Notes: generated by a model from the sequence alone, not told the origin. 51,447 bases of DNA from Candidatus Brocadiaceae bacterium (GCA_012728835.1 JAAYEJ010000066.1:1-51447); one strand, 5' to 3'. Positions 1 through 8,431 are shown, numbered from the stretch's first letter. Numbers and translations: made by a program.

Positions 1-27
1 CCCAGCCGGCCGGAGGCCGGCGCTACG
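1..27 (-). repeat. REP-like palindromic unit, inverted copy
   Basis: Read on the minus strand this is CGTAGCGCCGGC, a TCC-containing spacer, then GCCGGC. It matches the unit at 79-102 in the opposite orientation, and the shared 12-mer CGTAGCGCCGGC is exact. Short extragenic palindromes of this kind are common between genes in GC-rich environmental bacteria. The element may continue beyond the left edge. Confidence 0.55.
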
Positions 28-78
28 AGGCACGCGCATATGACCGCAGACAAACGCGACGATGCTCGCAAGAGCAAG

Positions 79-102
79 CGTAGCGCCGGCGTCCCGCCGG
101 CG
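79..102 (+). repeat. REP-like palindromic unit, direct copy
   Basis: CGTAG is followed by a perfect 8-base palindromic stem, CGCCGGCG, repeated around a TCC loop (84-91 and 95-102). It faces the unit at 1-27, so the two bracket about 50 bases like a BIME-type pair. Function is not inferable from the sequence. Confidence 0.55.
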
Positions 103-105
103 GTG

Positions 106-126
106 CCCGGAGCGTCCCGCTCCGGG
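106..126. repeat. Perfect 9-bp hairpin with TCC loop
   Basis: CCCGGAGCG (106-114) and CGCTCCGGG (118-126) pair perfectly around the loop TCC. The neighbouring REP-like palindrome uses the same loop. No T tract follows on either strand, so I do not call it an intrinsic terminator. Confidence 0.5.
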
Positions 127-133
127 GCCGTAC

Positions 134-175
134 GCCGTTGCGGGGGGGACGTTTGCCGTTGCGGGGGGGACGTAT
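134..175. repeat. Tandem duplication, 2 x 21 bp
   Basis: Two consecutive near-identical 21-base units, GCCGTTGCGGGGGGGACGT plus TT or AT, at 134-154 and 155-175. They are not part of a recognisable gene. Confidence 0.7.
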
Positions 176-347
176 GCCCTTTTCCGGTAGATCGAGGGAC
201 CGCAAACGTCGCGCAGGCAGGGCGTGCGCGGCTGATTGGGCTCTGGATCATCCGCCCCAAACGGCGAACGTAATCAGGGGCGGAGCAGGTTGTCGTCGTG
301 GTTGACATCTGTGGTAGCTTCAATGGGTCACGGGAGAGGTTTCGCCG

Positions 348-1202
348 ATGAGGGCGGGGAATGCCGAGTTGTACGTCGGACCGGCCGGATGGTCCTACAA
401 GGACTGGGAGGGGATCGTCTACCCGCAGCCGAAGCCGCGCGGGTTCCGGCCGCCGCAGTATCTCAGCCGGTGGTTCAACACCATCGAGCTGAACAACACG
501 TTCTACCGGCCGCCGAGCGCCGCCCACTGCGCCCGCTGGGTGGGGGACGTCGACGGGCGGCCGGGCTTCCTCTACACCGCCAAGCTCTGGCAGCGCTTCA
601 CCCACGAGCGCGACGGCGCATGGACCGACGACGAGGTGCGCGCGTTCCACGACGGCATCGAGCCGCTGCGGGAGGCCGGACGCCTCGGGGCGCTGCTGAT
701 GCAGTTCCCGTGGTCGTTCCGCTACGGCGCGCGCAGCGAGGAGCACCTGAAACGGCTCGTGGGCGAGTTCGGCGACCTGCCGCTCGTGCTCGAGGTGCGC
801 CACCGGGGCTGGCTGCAGGACCAGGCCCTGCGCGCCGTCGAGTCGCTGGGCGTCGGGTTCTGCAACATCGACCAGCCGGCGTTCCCGAGCAACCTACCGC
901 TGACGTCCATCGCCTTCGGCCCGGTCGGCTACCTGAGGCTGCACGGCCGCAACGTCGAGACGTGGTTCGCCGAAGGCGCGGGCCGCGACCAGCGCTACGA
1001 CTACCTCTACAAGCCCGCCGAGCTGGACCAGGTCGAGGCGGCGCTCCGGGAGCTTGCCGACCGCGTCGAACGGCTGTTCGTCATCGCCAACAACCATTAC
1101 CGCGGCCAGGCCGTCGCGGCGGGGCTCCAGGTGCTCCAGCGGTTCGGCCACGAGACGGACCCGCCGCCCGGCCGGGTCGGCGAACTCTACGGCATCCCGT
1201 GA
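348..1202 (+). CDS. DUF72 family (YecE-like) TIM-barrel protein
   Basis: 284 aa, close to the usual length of DUF72 proteins. The N-terminus carries the family signature GWSYKDW (about residues 14-20) followed by a YPQPKPRG-type segment. Further along are the conserved WFNTIELNNTFYRPP-like strand, an MQFPWSF segment, an EVRH..W segment and YLRLHGRN, all typical of this TIM-barrel family. The biochemical role of DUF72 is unknown. No signal peptide is seen, so it is probably cytoplasmic. The ATG follows GGGAGAGG at about 7 bases. Alternative upstream frames are Arg-rich shadows. It is followed by an independently promoted gene. Confidence 0.9.
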   Translation: MRAGNAELYVGPAGWSYKDWEGIVYPQPKPRGFRPPQYLSRWFNTIELNNTFYRPPSAAHCARWVGDVDGRPGFLYTAKLWQRFTHERDGAWTDDEVRAFHDGIEPLREAGRLGALLMQFPWSFRYGARSEEHLKRLVGEFGDLPLVLEVRHRGWLQDQALRAVESLGVGFCNIDQPAFPSNLPLTSIAFGPVGYLRLHGRNVETWFAEGAGRDQRYDYLYKPAELDQVEAALRELADRVERLFVIANNHYRGQAVAAGLQVLQRFGHETDPPPGRVGELYGIP

Positions 1203-1262
1203 CCGCCGCTGTCGGCGGGGGATGGGAGAGGGATCAGAAGTGCCGGATGCGTCGAATCAGTA

Positions 1263-1291
1263 TTGACATGCCACCCGCCCCGTGGTAGCCT
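1263..1291 (+). promoter_or_regulatory. Sigma-70 promoter for the secreted protein gene at 1437
   Basis: TTGACA (1263-1268), a 17-nt spacer, then TAGCCT (1286-1291). It leaves a leader of about 140 nt before the ATG at 1437. Confidence 0.6.
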
Positions 1292-1436
1292 CCCGGTGGT
1301 GTTCCCCACGGCATTCCCCCGGGGGGGGCCATGGGCACGCCGGCCGTTCCGTTCAGACCCGCAGAGAGGTGTGGGGACGTGCGGGCTGGTCGGCGGAGGG
1401 TGGCTGAGTCAGCTTCATTTCAAGGAGGTGTGCGTC

Positions 1437-2399
1437 ATGTCGGCGAAGCGTCTTCGCGGGCGAGGTGTGCTGCTTCTGGGAGTCCTTCTGGCCGCCGTCT
1501 GCTGCGCGGATGCGGCCCTGGCGGCCAAGGCTCCGCCGACCATCGACGAGATCGAGGGCGTCTACCAGGTGAAGGCCAAGGGGGCATGGTATGACTTCAC
1601 CGATGGCTATGTGGAAAAGTACAAGGAGGACATCACCTGGCTGGTCGAGGCGGACGGCCCGAACGAGGTGTACGTCTACATTCCTGAGTGGGACTGGGAG
1701 TTCTACGGCTGGTACGAGAACGGCATCATGATCGAGGTGTTCGGCGATCCGTCCACCAGTCCGTCCACAGAGATGGACATCGGCTACGCCGTGTTCTCCG
1801 GCAAGCCGGGCAAGGTTAAGATGAAGGGGGAGTCCGGCTACAGCGGCCTGTGGGACGACTACTACGAATACGACTCGTTCTCCGGAAAGATGCTGCGTGG
1901 AGGCCCCGTTGTTGCCGTCCTGGCCGGCCCGGAGCCCGACCCCGAAGACGACGAGGGGGACGAGCCGGAGGGCGACCTGCTGCTGGGTGCCGACGCGCTC
2001 GCGCTGGCTGCCAAGGGCCCTCTCTCCATCGACGACATCCTCGGCACGTACTCCGGCAAGATGAACGCCACAATCTATGAACCGGGGTCCGGATGGAAGG
2101 GCAAGGCCAAGGAGAACGGGACCTGGGTGGTCACGAAGGTGAATCCCGGGACCGTGAACATTCACATCGTCGAGGAAGGTGTGAACCTCCGGGCCGCCTA
2201 TGGCGCCGGCTTCCTGCTGGTTGCCGAGGTGGCCGATGATTCCGATATCGCCGCGGGCGGCTCCGTCGTGCTGGTGTCCGTCAGGGGCAAGCCCGGCAAG
2301 GTCAAGATGAAGGGCTCGGGCATCTCCGCCGACGACGTCGGCGATCCGGACGGCGAAGTGGAGGCCCTGAAGATGTCCGCCAAGCAGATCGGGCCGTAG
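1437..2399 (+). CDS. Secreted protein with two duplicated domains, function unknown
   Basis: 320 aa. A basic N-terminus and hydrophobic core (residues 5-29) ending in DAALAAK make a classical Sec signal peptide. Two homologous halves follow, beginning TIDEIEGVY (about residue 35) and SIDDILGTY (about 197). Each half later has the identical motif GKPGKVKMKG. An acidic linker rich in Asp/Glu/Pro joins them. The second half is preceded by ALALAAK, which resembles the end of the signal peptide, so the duplication may have included the cleavage region. The start is set by AAGGAGG at 1422-1428; a longer frame opening at 1263 would overlap the promoter. I do not recognise the family. It is probably exported and monocistronic, since a strong hairpin follows. 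Confidence 0.8.
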   Translation: MSAKRLRGRGVLLLGVLLAAVCCADAALAAKAPPTIDEIEGVYQVKAKGAWYDFTDGYVEKYKEDITWLVEADGPNEVYVYIPEWDWEFYGWYENGIMIEVFGDPSTSPSTEMDIGYAVFSGKPGKVKMKGESGYSGLWDDYYEYDSFSGKMLRGGPVVAVLAGPEPDPEDDEGDEPEGDLLLGADALALAAKGPLSIDDILGTYSGKMNATIYEPGSGWKGKAKENGTWVVTKVNPGTVNIHIVEEGVNLRAAYGAGFLLVAEVADDSDIAAGGSVVLVSVRGKPGKVKMKGSGISADDVGDPDGEVEALKMSAKQIGP

Positions 2400-2423
2400 C
2401 GGGCGCGGCCGTGGCCGATGTGA

Positions 2424-2463
2424 GCCCGACGGCGGGCCCCCCCCGGGGGCGCCGCCGTCGGGC
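2424..2463 (+). terminator. GC-rich hairpin downstream of the secreted protein gene
   Basis: GCCCGACGGCGG (2424-2435) pairs perfectly with CCGCCGTCGGGC (2452-2463). No run of T follows, so it would be an atypical terminator. Its place between a stop codon and the next promoter fits transcription termination. Confidence 0.5.
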
Positions 2464-2501
2464 GACGTACGCACAGGGGTGCGCGGCTTCCTCTCCTCCG
2501 A

Positions 2502-2530
2502 TTGCCGGTGCCGGCCGGGCCGTCTATAAT
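2502..2530 (+). promoter_or_regulatory. Sigma-70 promoter for pyrD-pyrK
   Basis: TTGCCG (2502-2507), 17 nt, consensus TATAAT (2525-2530). Transcription would begin near 2537, which rules out the longer upstream reading frame and supports the ATG at 2570. Confidence 0.75.
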
Positions 2531-2569
2531 GGGTGCGTTCCCCCCAGACTCAGGAAGGCCTGCAGGCGC

Positions 2570-3529
2570 ATGACCCCGGCGACGCCCGAGATTCCCGTGG
2601 ACCTGTGCGGCATCCGTCTGCGCAATCCCGTCATCCTGGCCAGCGGCGTCCTGGGCGTGTCCCGCGACCTGATCGCCCGCGTGGCCGCGGCGGGGGCGGG
2701 GGCGGCCATCATCAAGTCGGTGAGCCTGGAGCCGCGCGAGGGGCACAGGAACCCGACCGTCATCGCCTACGAAGCCGGCATGCTGAACGCGGTGGGCTAC
2801 GCCAACCAGGGCGTGGAGGACGCCGTGCGGGAGTTCGAAGGCGTGGGCGACCTGCCCATCCCCGTGTTCGCCAGCGCCGTCGGGCAGGACGCCGACGAGT
2901 TCGCGCGCGTGGCCGAGCGGCTGATGGGCTGTGGGTTCGCGGGGCTGGAGGTTCCGCTCTCGTGCCCGCACACGCCGGGATACGGCACGCTGGCCGGCCA
3001 CGGCACGCCCGAGGCGACCGAACGGATCGCCCGCGCCGTGCGCAACACGACCGACCGGCCGGTCTTCGTCAAGCTCTCGCCGAACGTGCCGGCCATCGGC
3101 GACCTGGCCGTGGCCGCGCTGGAGGGCGGGGCGGACGGCATCTCGGCGGTCAACACGCTCGGGCCGGGCATGGTCATCAACGTCGAGGCGCGGCGGCCCG
3201 TGCTGGGCTTCGGCGTCGGCGGCGTCTCGGGCCCGGCGCTCAGGCCCGTCGCCGTCCGTTGCGTCTTCGACGTGGCCGTCGCCTTGCGCGAGGTCGACCT
3301 GGAGGTGCCCATCATCGGCGTGGGCGGCGTGGCCGCCGGGCGCGATGCGCTGGAGATGATCATGGCGGGCGCCTCGGCCGTGGCGGTCGGCACGGCCGTC
3401 TACCAGCGGGGCCTCGGCGTGTTCGGCACGATCGCCCGCGAACTGGCGGACCTGTGCGCGCGCCTGGGGATCGGCTCGACGGCCGAGGTCTGCGGCGCCG
3501 CCCTGCGCCATCACAAGGAGCCCGTGTGA
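2570..3529 (+). CDS. pyrD: Dihydroorotate dehydrogenase, class 1B catalytic subunit
   Basis: 319 aa, typical for PyrD. It oxidises dihydroorotate to orotate in pyrimidine synthesis, using FMN, and passes electrons to the PyrK partner encoded 2 nt downstream. Visible family features are LRNPVILASG (17-26), Lys49 in IIKSV, the active-site segment SCPH with Cys132 (Cys rather than Ser is the class 1 base), VKLSPNV, and the C-terminal phosphate-binding GVGGV and GASAVAVGTA loops. One deviation is SCPH where most class 1B enzymes have SCPN. That form is also seen in dihydropyrimidine dehydrogenase/PreA enzymes, but the coupled pyrK makes orotate synthesis the better call. The ATG is preceded by CAGGAAGG. 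Confidence 0.88.
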   Translation: MTPATPEIPVDLCGIRLRNPVILASGVLGVSRDLIARVAAAGAGAAIIKSVSLEPREGHRNPTVIAYEAGMLNAVGYANQGVEDAVREFEGVGDLPIPVFASAVGQDADEFARVAERLMGCGFAGLEVPLSCPHTPGYGTLAGHGTPEATERIARAVRNTTDRPVFVKLSPNVPAIGDLAVAALEGGADGISAVNTLGPGMVINVEARRPVLGFGVGGVSGPALRPVAVRCVFDVAVALREVDLEVPIIGVGGVAAGRDALEMIMAGASAVAVGTAVYQRGLGVFGTIARELADLCARLGIGSTAEVCGAALRHHKEPV

Positions 3530-3531
3530 CC

Positions 3532-4410
3532 ATGCCCGACGAACGTCCCCCCGCCGGCGTGCGCCCGGCGCTGCCCGTCATGCTCCGCGTCGTCGAGGTG
3601 TGCCGCGAGAACGACGAGATGGTGACGGTGTACCTGGCCCGGGCCGACGAGGCCGAGGCGGCGGCGATGGGCCTGGAGCTGGCGGCGTTCGTGCCGGGCC
3701 GGTTCTTCATGGTCTGGCTGCCGGGCCTGGACGAGAAGCCCTACGCCGTGAGCAGCCTGGACGCCGAACGAGTCGGCCTGACCGTGCAGCAGCGGGGCCC
3801 GTTCTCGACGGCGATGGGCGCCCTGCGCCCGGGCGAACGGGTGGGGCTGCGCGGGCCGTTCGGCCGGGGGTTCTGGGGCCTGCAGGACCATGGGGACGGC
3901 GGGCGCGTCGCCCTGATCGGCGGCGGCTGCGGCACGGGCGTGGTGGCGCCGATGCGGGAACTCCTGCCGCAGGCGGCCGTCGTCCAAGGCTCCCGCACCG
4001 CCGGCGTCGTGCTGCGCCTGCCGGCGCTCGACGGGCAGGTCGTTTTCACGGACGACGGGACGGAGGGCTGCCGGGGCTTCCCCACCGAATGGCTGGCCGC
4101 GCAGTTGCGCGCCGGTGCGCTGGACGCCGTCTACACGTGCGGGCCGGAGGCGATGATGGTCGGCGTGGCGACGCTCTGCCGCGAGGCGGGCGTGCCGTGC
4201 CAGGTCTGCATGGAGCGCTACATGAAGTGCGGCATCGGCGTCTGCGGGCAGTGCGAGTGCGACGGGCGGCGCGTCTGCGTCGAAGGCCCCGTCTTCACCA
4301 CCGAGGAACTGGCCGAGATGCCGTCCTTCGGGCGCCGGCGGCGCGACAAGGCAGGCCGCATCATCGTTCTGGACAGTTGCCCGTCCGGGTCGCAGGCGGC
4401 GCCCTCGTAG
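3532..4410 (+). CDS. pyrK: Dihydroorotate dehydrogenase electron transfer subunit
   Basis: 292 aa, somewhat longer than the usual roughly 250-270. It is an FAD- and 2Fe-2S-containing subunit that carries electrons from PyrD to NAD. The N-terminal half is a ferredoxin-reductase-like FAD barrel, with KPYAVSS as the flavin-binding RxYS-like motif. The nucleotide-binding domain has GGGCGTG, and TCGPEAMM comes further along. The C-terminal cluster-binding segment is CMERYMKCGIGVCGQC followed by RVC, giving the four Cys ligands. It starts 2 nt after pyrD behind AAGGAG (3515-3520), so the two are translated from one message. It has an unusually short, basic and disordered tail. Confidence 0.92.
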   Translation: MPDERPPAGVRPALPVMLRVVEVCRENDEMVTVYLARADEAEAAAMGLELAAFVPGRFFMVWLPGLDEKPYAVSSLDAERVGLTVQQRGPFSTAMGALRPGERVGLRGPFGRGFWGLQDHGDGGRVALIGGGCGTGVVAPMRELLPQAAVVQGSRTAGVVLRLPALDGQVVFTDDGTEGCRGFPTEWLAAQLRAGALDAVYTCGPEAMMVGVATLCREAGVPCQVCMERYMKCGIGVCGQCECDGRRVCVEGPVFTTEELAEMPSFGRRRRDKAGRIIVLDSCPSGSQAAPS

Positions 4411-4420
4411 CGGGGGCCGG

Positions 4421-5086
4421 TCAGAGCGGGGCGTCCGTCCCCAGCACGCGCCAGGCGGCCGCCGTCTCCTCGAACATCGCCCGGCGCAGCGCCGTGCAGA
4501 ACGCGTGCCGGTCCGGGTAGTCGGCCACGTGCAGCGCCGGCCCGAAGCGGACGATGATGCGCGTGAACGGCTTCGGAATCACGAAGGCGTCCCAACTGCG
4601 CGCCGTCCACGCCTCCCGCACGGCCACTCCGACCGGGTAGACGGGCATGCCCGTGCGCCGCGCCAGCATCCAGATGCCCGGCTGGACGGAGAACCGCGGC
4701 CCGCGCGGGCCGTCCGGCGTCAGCACCGGGCTGTAGCCCTGCTCGACCATCGCCATCATGTCGCGCAGCAGCCGGGCCCCGCCGCGGGAGGACGAGCCGC
4801 GCACCGTGGCGATGCCGTAGTGCCGCATGACTTGGGCCACGTACTCGCCGTCGCGATGCTCGCTGACCGGCACACAGACGCGGCTGTTGCGGAAGTGCCC
4901 CAGCATGCCGGGGATCTGCCGGTGCCAGAAGGCGGCGATGGCCAGGCGGGAGCCCGAACGGAACGCCTGCTCCACCCCCGGCGGGCCGGTGGATTCCGTG
5001 CGCCACGTGGCGTCGAACGTGCGCACCGCCAGGCTGCCGAGACGGCCGACCAGACGGAACCCGACGTTCTGTTGCAGGATGGGCAT
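4421..5086 (-). CDS. DUF374 lysophospholipid acyltransferase family protein
   Basis: 221 aa, usual size for DUF374 proteins of the LPLAT superfamily, which probably acylate a lipid or lipid A precursor at the inner membrane. Family segments in order are AFWHRQI (active-site His region), VSEHRDGEYVAQV, VRGSSSRGG, and the strongly conserved TPDGPRGPRF with the following QPG.W.LARRTGMPVYPVGV. The start is the ATG at 5086. The longer frame upstream overlaps the TauE-like gene, which ends 5 nt before this ATG, so the two are probably co-transcribed. The upstream ribosome site is weak, consistent with translational coupling. Confidence 0.85.
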   Translation of the reverse strand: MPILQQNVGFRLVGRLGSLAVRTFDATWRTESTGPPGVEQAFRSGSRLAIAAFWHRQIPGMLGHFRNSRVCVPVSEHRDGEYVAQVMRHYGIATVRGSSSRGGARLLRDMMAMVEQGYSPVLTPDGPRGPRFSVQPGIWMLARRTGMPVYPVGVAVREAWTARSWDAFVIPKPFTRIIVRFGPALHVADYPDRHAFCTALRRAMFEETAAAWRVLGTDAPL

Positions 5087-5091
5087 GGGGT

Positions 5092-5550
5092 TCAGGCGGC
5101 ATCCTCGCCGCCGGGGCCGGTGTCGCCGCTCTGGGCGGGAACGTTGATCGCCGGCACGTCGGGCGGGGCGGCGTTCCGCATCTCGCGCCAGCCGCCCAGG
5201 CTGAGCCGGACGCCCACAACGACCATCAGGAGGCCGAAGATGACCTTCAGTTGGGTGTTGGAGATATGCGACTTGGTCACCGTGCCCAGTTGCGCGCCGA
5301 TGATGCCGGCCGGCAGCGCCATCAGCACGAGGATCCACCGGATGTCCTCACCGCGCCGCCACTGGAGCAGGGTGCCGGTCAGGGCCACGGGTACGATATA
5401 GGCCAGGGACGTCGACGCCGCCGCCTTGGCCGGCAGATGGAACAGCAGGAGCAGCATCGGCACCATGACGATGCCGCCGCCGATTCCCAGAAGGGCGCTT
5501 GCGAAACCCGTCGTCAGGCCGACCACACAGTACGCCACGTAAGTCCACAT
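5092..5550 (-). CDS. Half-length TauE/SafE-type membrane permease
   Basis: 152 aa, about 60 % of the usual 240-270 aa for the sulfite exporter TauE/SafE family. It has about four hydrophobic helices. The first repeat carries the family signature GFASALLGIGGG followed by VPMLLLL, then AAASTSLAYIVPVALTG. After the fourth helix (VIFGLLMVVVGVRL) the protein ends in a soluble Pro/Gly-rich tail instead of a second four-helix repeat. Family members move sulfite, sulfonates or organic anions. A half-length protein would have to dimerise, and the substrate cannot be inferred. The ATG at 5550 follows GGGAGA. It heads a two-gene minus-strand unit with the acyltransferase. Confidence 0.8.
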   Translation of the reverse strand: MWTYVAYCVVGLTTGFASALLGIGGGIVMVPMLLLLFHLPAKAAASTSLAYIVPVALTGTLLQWRRGEDIRWILVLMALPAGIIGAQLGTVTKSHISNTQLKVIFGLLMVVVGVRLSLGGWREMRNAAPPDVPAINVPAQSGDTGPGGEDAA

Positions 5551-5658
5551 CGGGGACGTCTCCCGGAGAGAAGTGACCGCCGCATGCGGGCGGCGCAACC
5601 CCGTCCAAGATAGGGCACCCCGGGCGGTGTGTCAATCCGAACGGCCGGGCGGTGGAGT

Positions 5659-5709
5659 ACACACGGACACACGGACGAACACAGACGGACACGGACGGAC
5701 ACAGACACA
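5659..5709. repeat. Degenerate ACGGACAC short tandem repeat
   Basis: About 50 bases built from imperfect ACGGACAC/ACAGACAC units between two divergently transcribed genes. It is not spacer-repeat structured. The rest of the 272-nt gap holds the sppA promoter and nothing else I can recognise. Confidence 0.6.
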
Positions 5710-5746
5710 AGGGCTTGTCTGGACGGGGCACTGCGGCCGCCCGAGC

Positions 5747-5775
5747 TTGACTGAGCGGCCCACAGCCCCGAGAAT
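5747..5775 (+). promoter_or_regulatory. Sigma-70 promoter for sppA
   Basis: TTGACT (5747-5752), 17 nt, GAGAAT (5770-5775). The predicted start of transcription near 5782 lies upstream of the chosen ATG at 5823. Confidence 0.5.
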
Positions 5776-5822
5776 GGTGGGGCATGGCGCCTGTGCGCCT
5801 CCTTCCGACCCGGAGATGCCGA

Positions 5823-6917
5823 ATGACCGAGCCGCACGCAGATGCGCCGTTGAACACCGCCGCCGGTGCCGCGCCGGCCCCCCTGCCGGCGCCGCAGAGG
5901 CGCCGCCGCAGCTTTGGCACGGGGTGCCTTGTGATCGCCGTGGCGGGCGCCTGCATGGGCGTCCTGTGCCTCGTGGCCTTTGTGCTGCTGCTGGCGGTGG
6001 CGCTGGTGGGGGCCGGCGCTCAGGGCGTGTCCGGCGGCCTGCGGATCGAGGAGGTGCCCCTGTCCGGCCGGGCGGGTGCGCGGAAGGTGGTCATCGTGCC
6101 CGTGCACGGCGTGCTCATGCGCGGGGCCGGCTCGATGGCGCTCCGGGACCCCGTCGAGACGCTGAAGACGATGCTGGAGTCCGCCGAGGCCGATCCGAAG
6201 GTCGCCGCCGTGCTGCTGGAAGTGGACAGTCCGGGCGGGGCGATCACGGCCTGCGACGTGATGTACAAGCAGATCCGCGACTACCGGGGCCGCACGGGCG
6301 TTCCGGTCGTGGCCTGCATGCACGACGTGGCGGCCTCGGGCGGCTACTACATCAGTTGCGCGGCGGACCGCATCCTGGCGCACCGCACGACGCTCACGGG
6401 CAGCATCGGGGTCGTCATGCCCATGGTCAACGCCTCCGGCCTGCTGGAAACGGTCGGCGTCTCCGACCGTACGATCAAGAGCGGCCGGTTCAAGGACATG
6501 GGCTCGGTTCTGGCCGCGAAGACCGAAGAGGAGTGGCAGGAGGAGGCCCGCATCTTCCAGTCGGTCGTGCAGGACATGTATGAGCGGTTCGTGGAGGTCG
6601 TCGCCACCGGCCGCGGGATGACGCCGGAGCGGGTGCGCGAACTGGCCGACGGGCGCATCTACACCAGCAGCCAGGCGTTCATGCACGGCCTGATCGACGG
6701 GCTCGGCTACGAGGACGATGCGATTCGCGCCGCGGCCGAACTGGCCAACGTCGACGACTACGAGGTGGTGCGCTACGTGCGCATGCGCTCCCTGGTGGAG
6801 ACGCTGCTGGCGGGCGCCGAGAGCCAGCCGGTCGGGCTGAGCGCGCTGCCGGGCGTCCTGGCCGCTCCCCGGCCGATGTACCTGTGGTGTCCGCAGGCGA
6901 CGTTCGGGTCGCCGTAG
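5823..6917 (+). CDS. sppA: Signal peptide peptidase SppA, S49 family
   Basis: 364 aa, single-domain (Bacillus-type) SppA that degrades cleaved signal peptides at the membrane. After a Pro/Ala-rich cytoplasmic N-terminus there is one membrane segment (about residues 33-66), with the peptidase domain outside. The catalytic dyad is visible as Ser172 in AASGGYYIS and Lys224 in SGRFKD. The 52-residue spacing equals that of the characterised short SppA enzymes. LLEVDSPGG and TGSIGVVMP are also conserved. The ATG at 5823 follows a GGAGAT site. The longer frame from 5784 starts at about the predicted transcription start. cysS follows after 44 nt. Confidence 0.92.
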   Translation: MTEPHADAPLNTAAGAAPAPLPAPQRRRRSFGTGCLVIAVAGACMGVLCLVAFVLLLAVALVGAGAQGVSGGLRIEEVPLSGRAGARKVVIVPVHGVLMRGAGSMALRDPVETLKTMLESAEADPKVAAVLLEVDSPGGAITACDVMYKQIRDYRGRTGVPVVACMHDVAASGGYYISCAADRILAHRTTLTGSIGVVMPMVNASGLLETVGVSDRTIKSGRFKDMGSVLAAKTEEEWQEEARIFQSVVQDMYERFVEVVATGRGMTPERVRELADGRIYTSSQAFMHGLIDGLGYEDDAIRAAAELANVDDYEVVRYVRMRSLVETLLAGAESQPVGLSALPGVLAAPRPMYLWCPQATFGSP

Positions 6918-6961
6918 GCCCCCGGACGGCCGCGCGCGCCGTCAGATTCCGGAGACACAGC

Positions 6962-8431
6962 ATGCTGAAGGTCTACAACAGCCTGGGCCGTGAACTCCAG
7001 GAGTTCAAGCCGCTGCACGAGGGGTTCGTGGGCGTCTACGTCTGCGGGCCCACCGTGTACGGCCACAGCCACCTCGGTCACGCGAAGAGCTACATCAGCT
7101 TCGACGTGGTCGTGCGCTACCTGCGCCACCGCTTCCCCGACTGCCGTGTGCGCTACGTGCAGAACATCACGGATGTCGGCCACCTGCTGGAGGACGTAGG
7201 CGAGGACCGCGTGCTCAAGAAGGCGCGGGAGACCGGCCTCCAGCCGATGGAGGTCGTGGAGGAGTTCACGCGCAGCTACTTCGAGGACATGGACGCGCTG
7301 AACGTCCAGCGCCCGGACATCAGCCCGCGCGCCAGCGGCCACGTGCCGGAGCAGATCAAGCTCGTCCGGACTCTCCTGGACCGGGGGCACGCCTACGAGG
7401 TGGACGGCAGCGTCTACTTCGACGTGTCCAGCTTCCCCGAGTACGGCAGGCTGAGCGGACGCAGCGCGCAGGACGTCACCGAAGCCGTGCGCGTCGAGGA
7501 GCGGGAGGAGAAGCGCCGCCCGGCCGACTTCGCGATCTGGAAGCGCGCCGAGCCCGCCCACATCATGCGCTGGTCCAGCCCCTGGGGCGAGGGCTTCCCC
7601 GGCTGGCACGCGGAATGCTCCGCCATGTCCATGAAGTACCTCGGCGAGACGGTGGACATCCACGGCGGCGGGCTCGACAACATCTTCCCGCACCACGAGG
7701 ATGAAGTCGCGCAGTCCGAGGCCGCCACCGGCCGGCCGTTCGCGCGCTACTGGCTGCACAACGGCATGGTCACCGTGAACGGCCAGAAGATGAGCAAGAG
7801 CCTCGGCAACTACATCACGATCAAGGACGCGTTCTCCGGCGACTCGCCGCTCGGCAAGCCGGTCCGGCCGATGGTGCTGCGCTACTTCATCCTCACCAGC
7901 CATTACCGGAGCCCGATGGACATCTCCGTCGAGGCGCTCGACGCAGCCGAGAAGGGCCTGGAACGGATCGAGACCACGGTGGCGCGCGTGCGCCGCATGA
8001 CGGGCGGAGCCGGCCAGGGCGACGTGCCCGACGAGGTCGCCGCGCTCGTCGAGGACACGAGGACGAAGTTCCTCGCCGAGATGGACAACGACTTCAACAC
8101 CGCCGGCGCGCTCGGCGTGCTGAGCACGTTCACGCGCGAGGCGAACCGGCTCCTGGACGAGCAGCCCGACATGCCGCAGGCCGCCCTGCAGGCGATGGAC
8201 GCGCTCTACGACGAACTCGGCGGGCAGGTGCTCGGGATCGTCACCGCCGAGACGGCGCAGGGCGCCAGCGCCGGCATCGAGGCGGGGCTGATCGAGGCGA
8301 TGCTCGACGTGCGCGAGGAACTCCGCAAGGCAAAGCAGTTCGAGCTGGCCGACCGGATCCGCGACCGGCTCGGCGAACTGGGCGTCGAGGTGAAGGACGG
8401 GCCCGACGGGGCCGCGTGGCAGTGGAAATAG
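6962..8431 (+). CDS. cysS: Cysteinyl-tRNA synthetase
   Basis: 489 aa, normal length. It charges tRNA-Cys with cysteine using ATP. The class I motifs are present: the HIGH-type HSHLGH after the zinc-ligand segment YVCGPTVYG, and KMSKS at 276-280. The other zinc ligands lie in [10 protein letters not shown] and FPHHEDE. A DALR-type helical domain follows in the C-terminal third. The ATG is preceded by GGAGA at 6951-6955, while the frame open further upstream overlaps sppA. It is probably co-transcribed with sppA and the M28 peptidase downstream. Confidence 0.97.
   Translation: MLKVYNSLGRELQEFKPLHEGFVGVYVCGPTVYGHSHLGHAKSYISFDVVVRYLRHRFPDCRVRYVQNITDVGHLLEDVGEDRVLKKARETGLQPMEVVEEFTRSYFEDMDALNVQRPDISPRASGHVPEQIKLVRTLLDRGHAYEVDGSVYFDVSSFPEYGRLSGRSAQDVTEAVRVEEREEKRRPADFAIWKRAEPAHIMRWSSPWGEGFPGWHAECSAMSMKYLGETVDIHGGGLDNIFPHHEDEVAQSEAATGRPFARYWLHNGMVTVNGQKMSKSLGNYITIKDAFSGDSPLGKPVRPMVLRYFILTSHYRSPMDISVEALDAAEKGLERIETTVARVRRMTGGAGQGDVPDEVAALVEDTRTKFLAEMDNDFNTAGALGVLSTFTREANRLLDEQPDMPQAALQAMDALYDELGGQVLGIVTAETAQGASAGIEAGLIEAMLDVREELRKAKQFELADRIRDRLGELGVEVKDGPDGAAWQWK

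Larger units (their letters stand above)
1..347. other. Intergenic stretch with palindromic repeats, no gene seen
   Basis: No credible coding sequence is visible in the first 347 bases. Short reading frames here are very Arg/Pro-rich in every frame, as expected from GC-rich non-coding DNA. The stretch holds REP-like palindromes (1-27, 79-102), a further hairpin (106-126) and a two-copy 21-base tandem repeat (134-175). A TTGACA box lies at 302-307, but I could not find a convincing -10 at normal spacing. The promoter of the gene starting at 348 is therefore uncertain. Confidence 0.6.

Noticed and set aside
1263-1436. An N-terminal extension of the secreted protein.
   Set aside because: It overlaps the promoter and would bury the signal peptide; AAGGAGG at 1422 supports the ATG at 1437.
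5659-5709. The ACGGACAC array considered as CRISPR.
   Set aside because: Units are about 8 bases, imperfect, and without spacers or cas genes.
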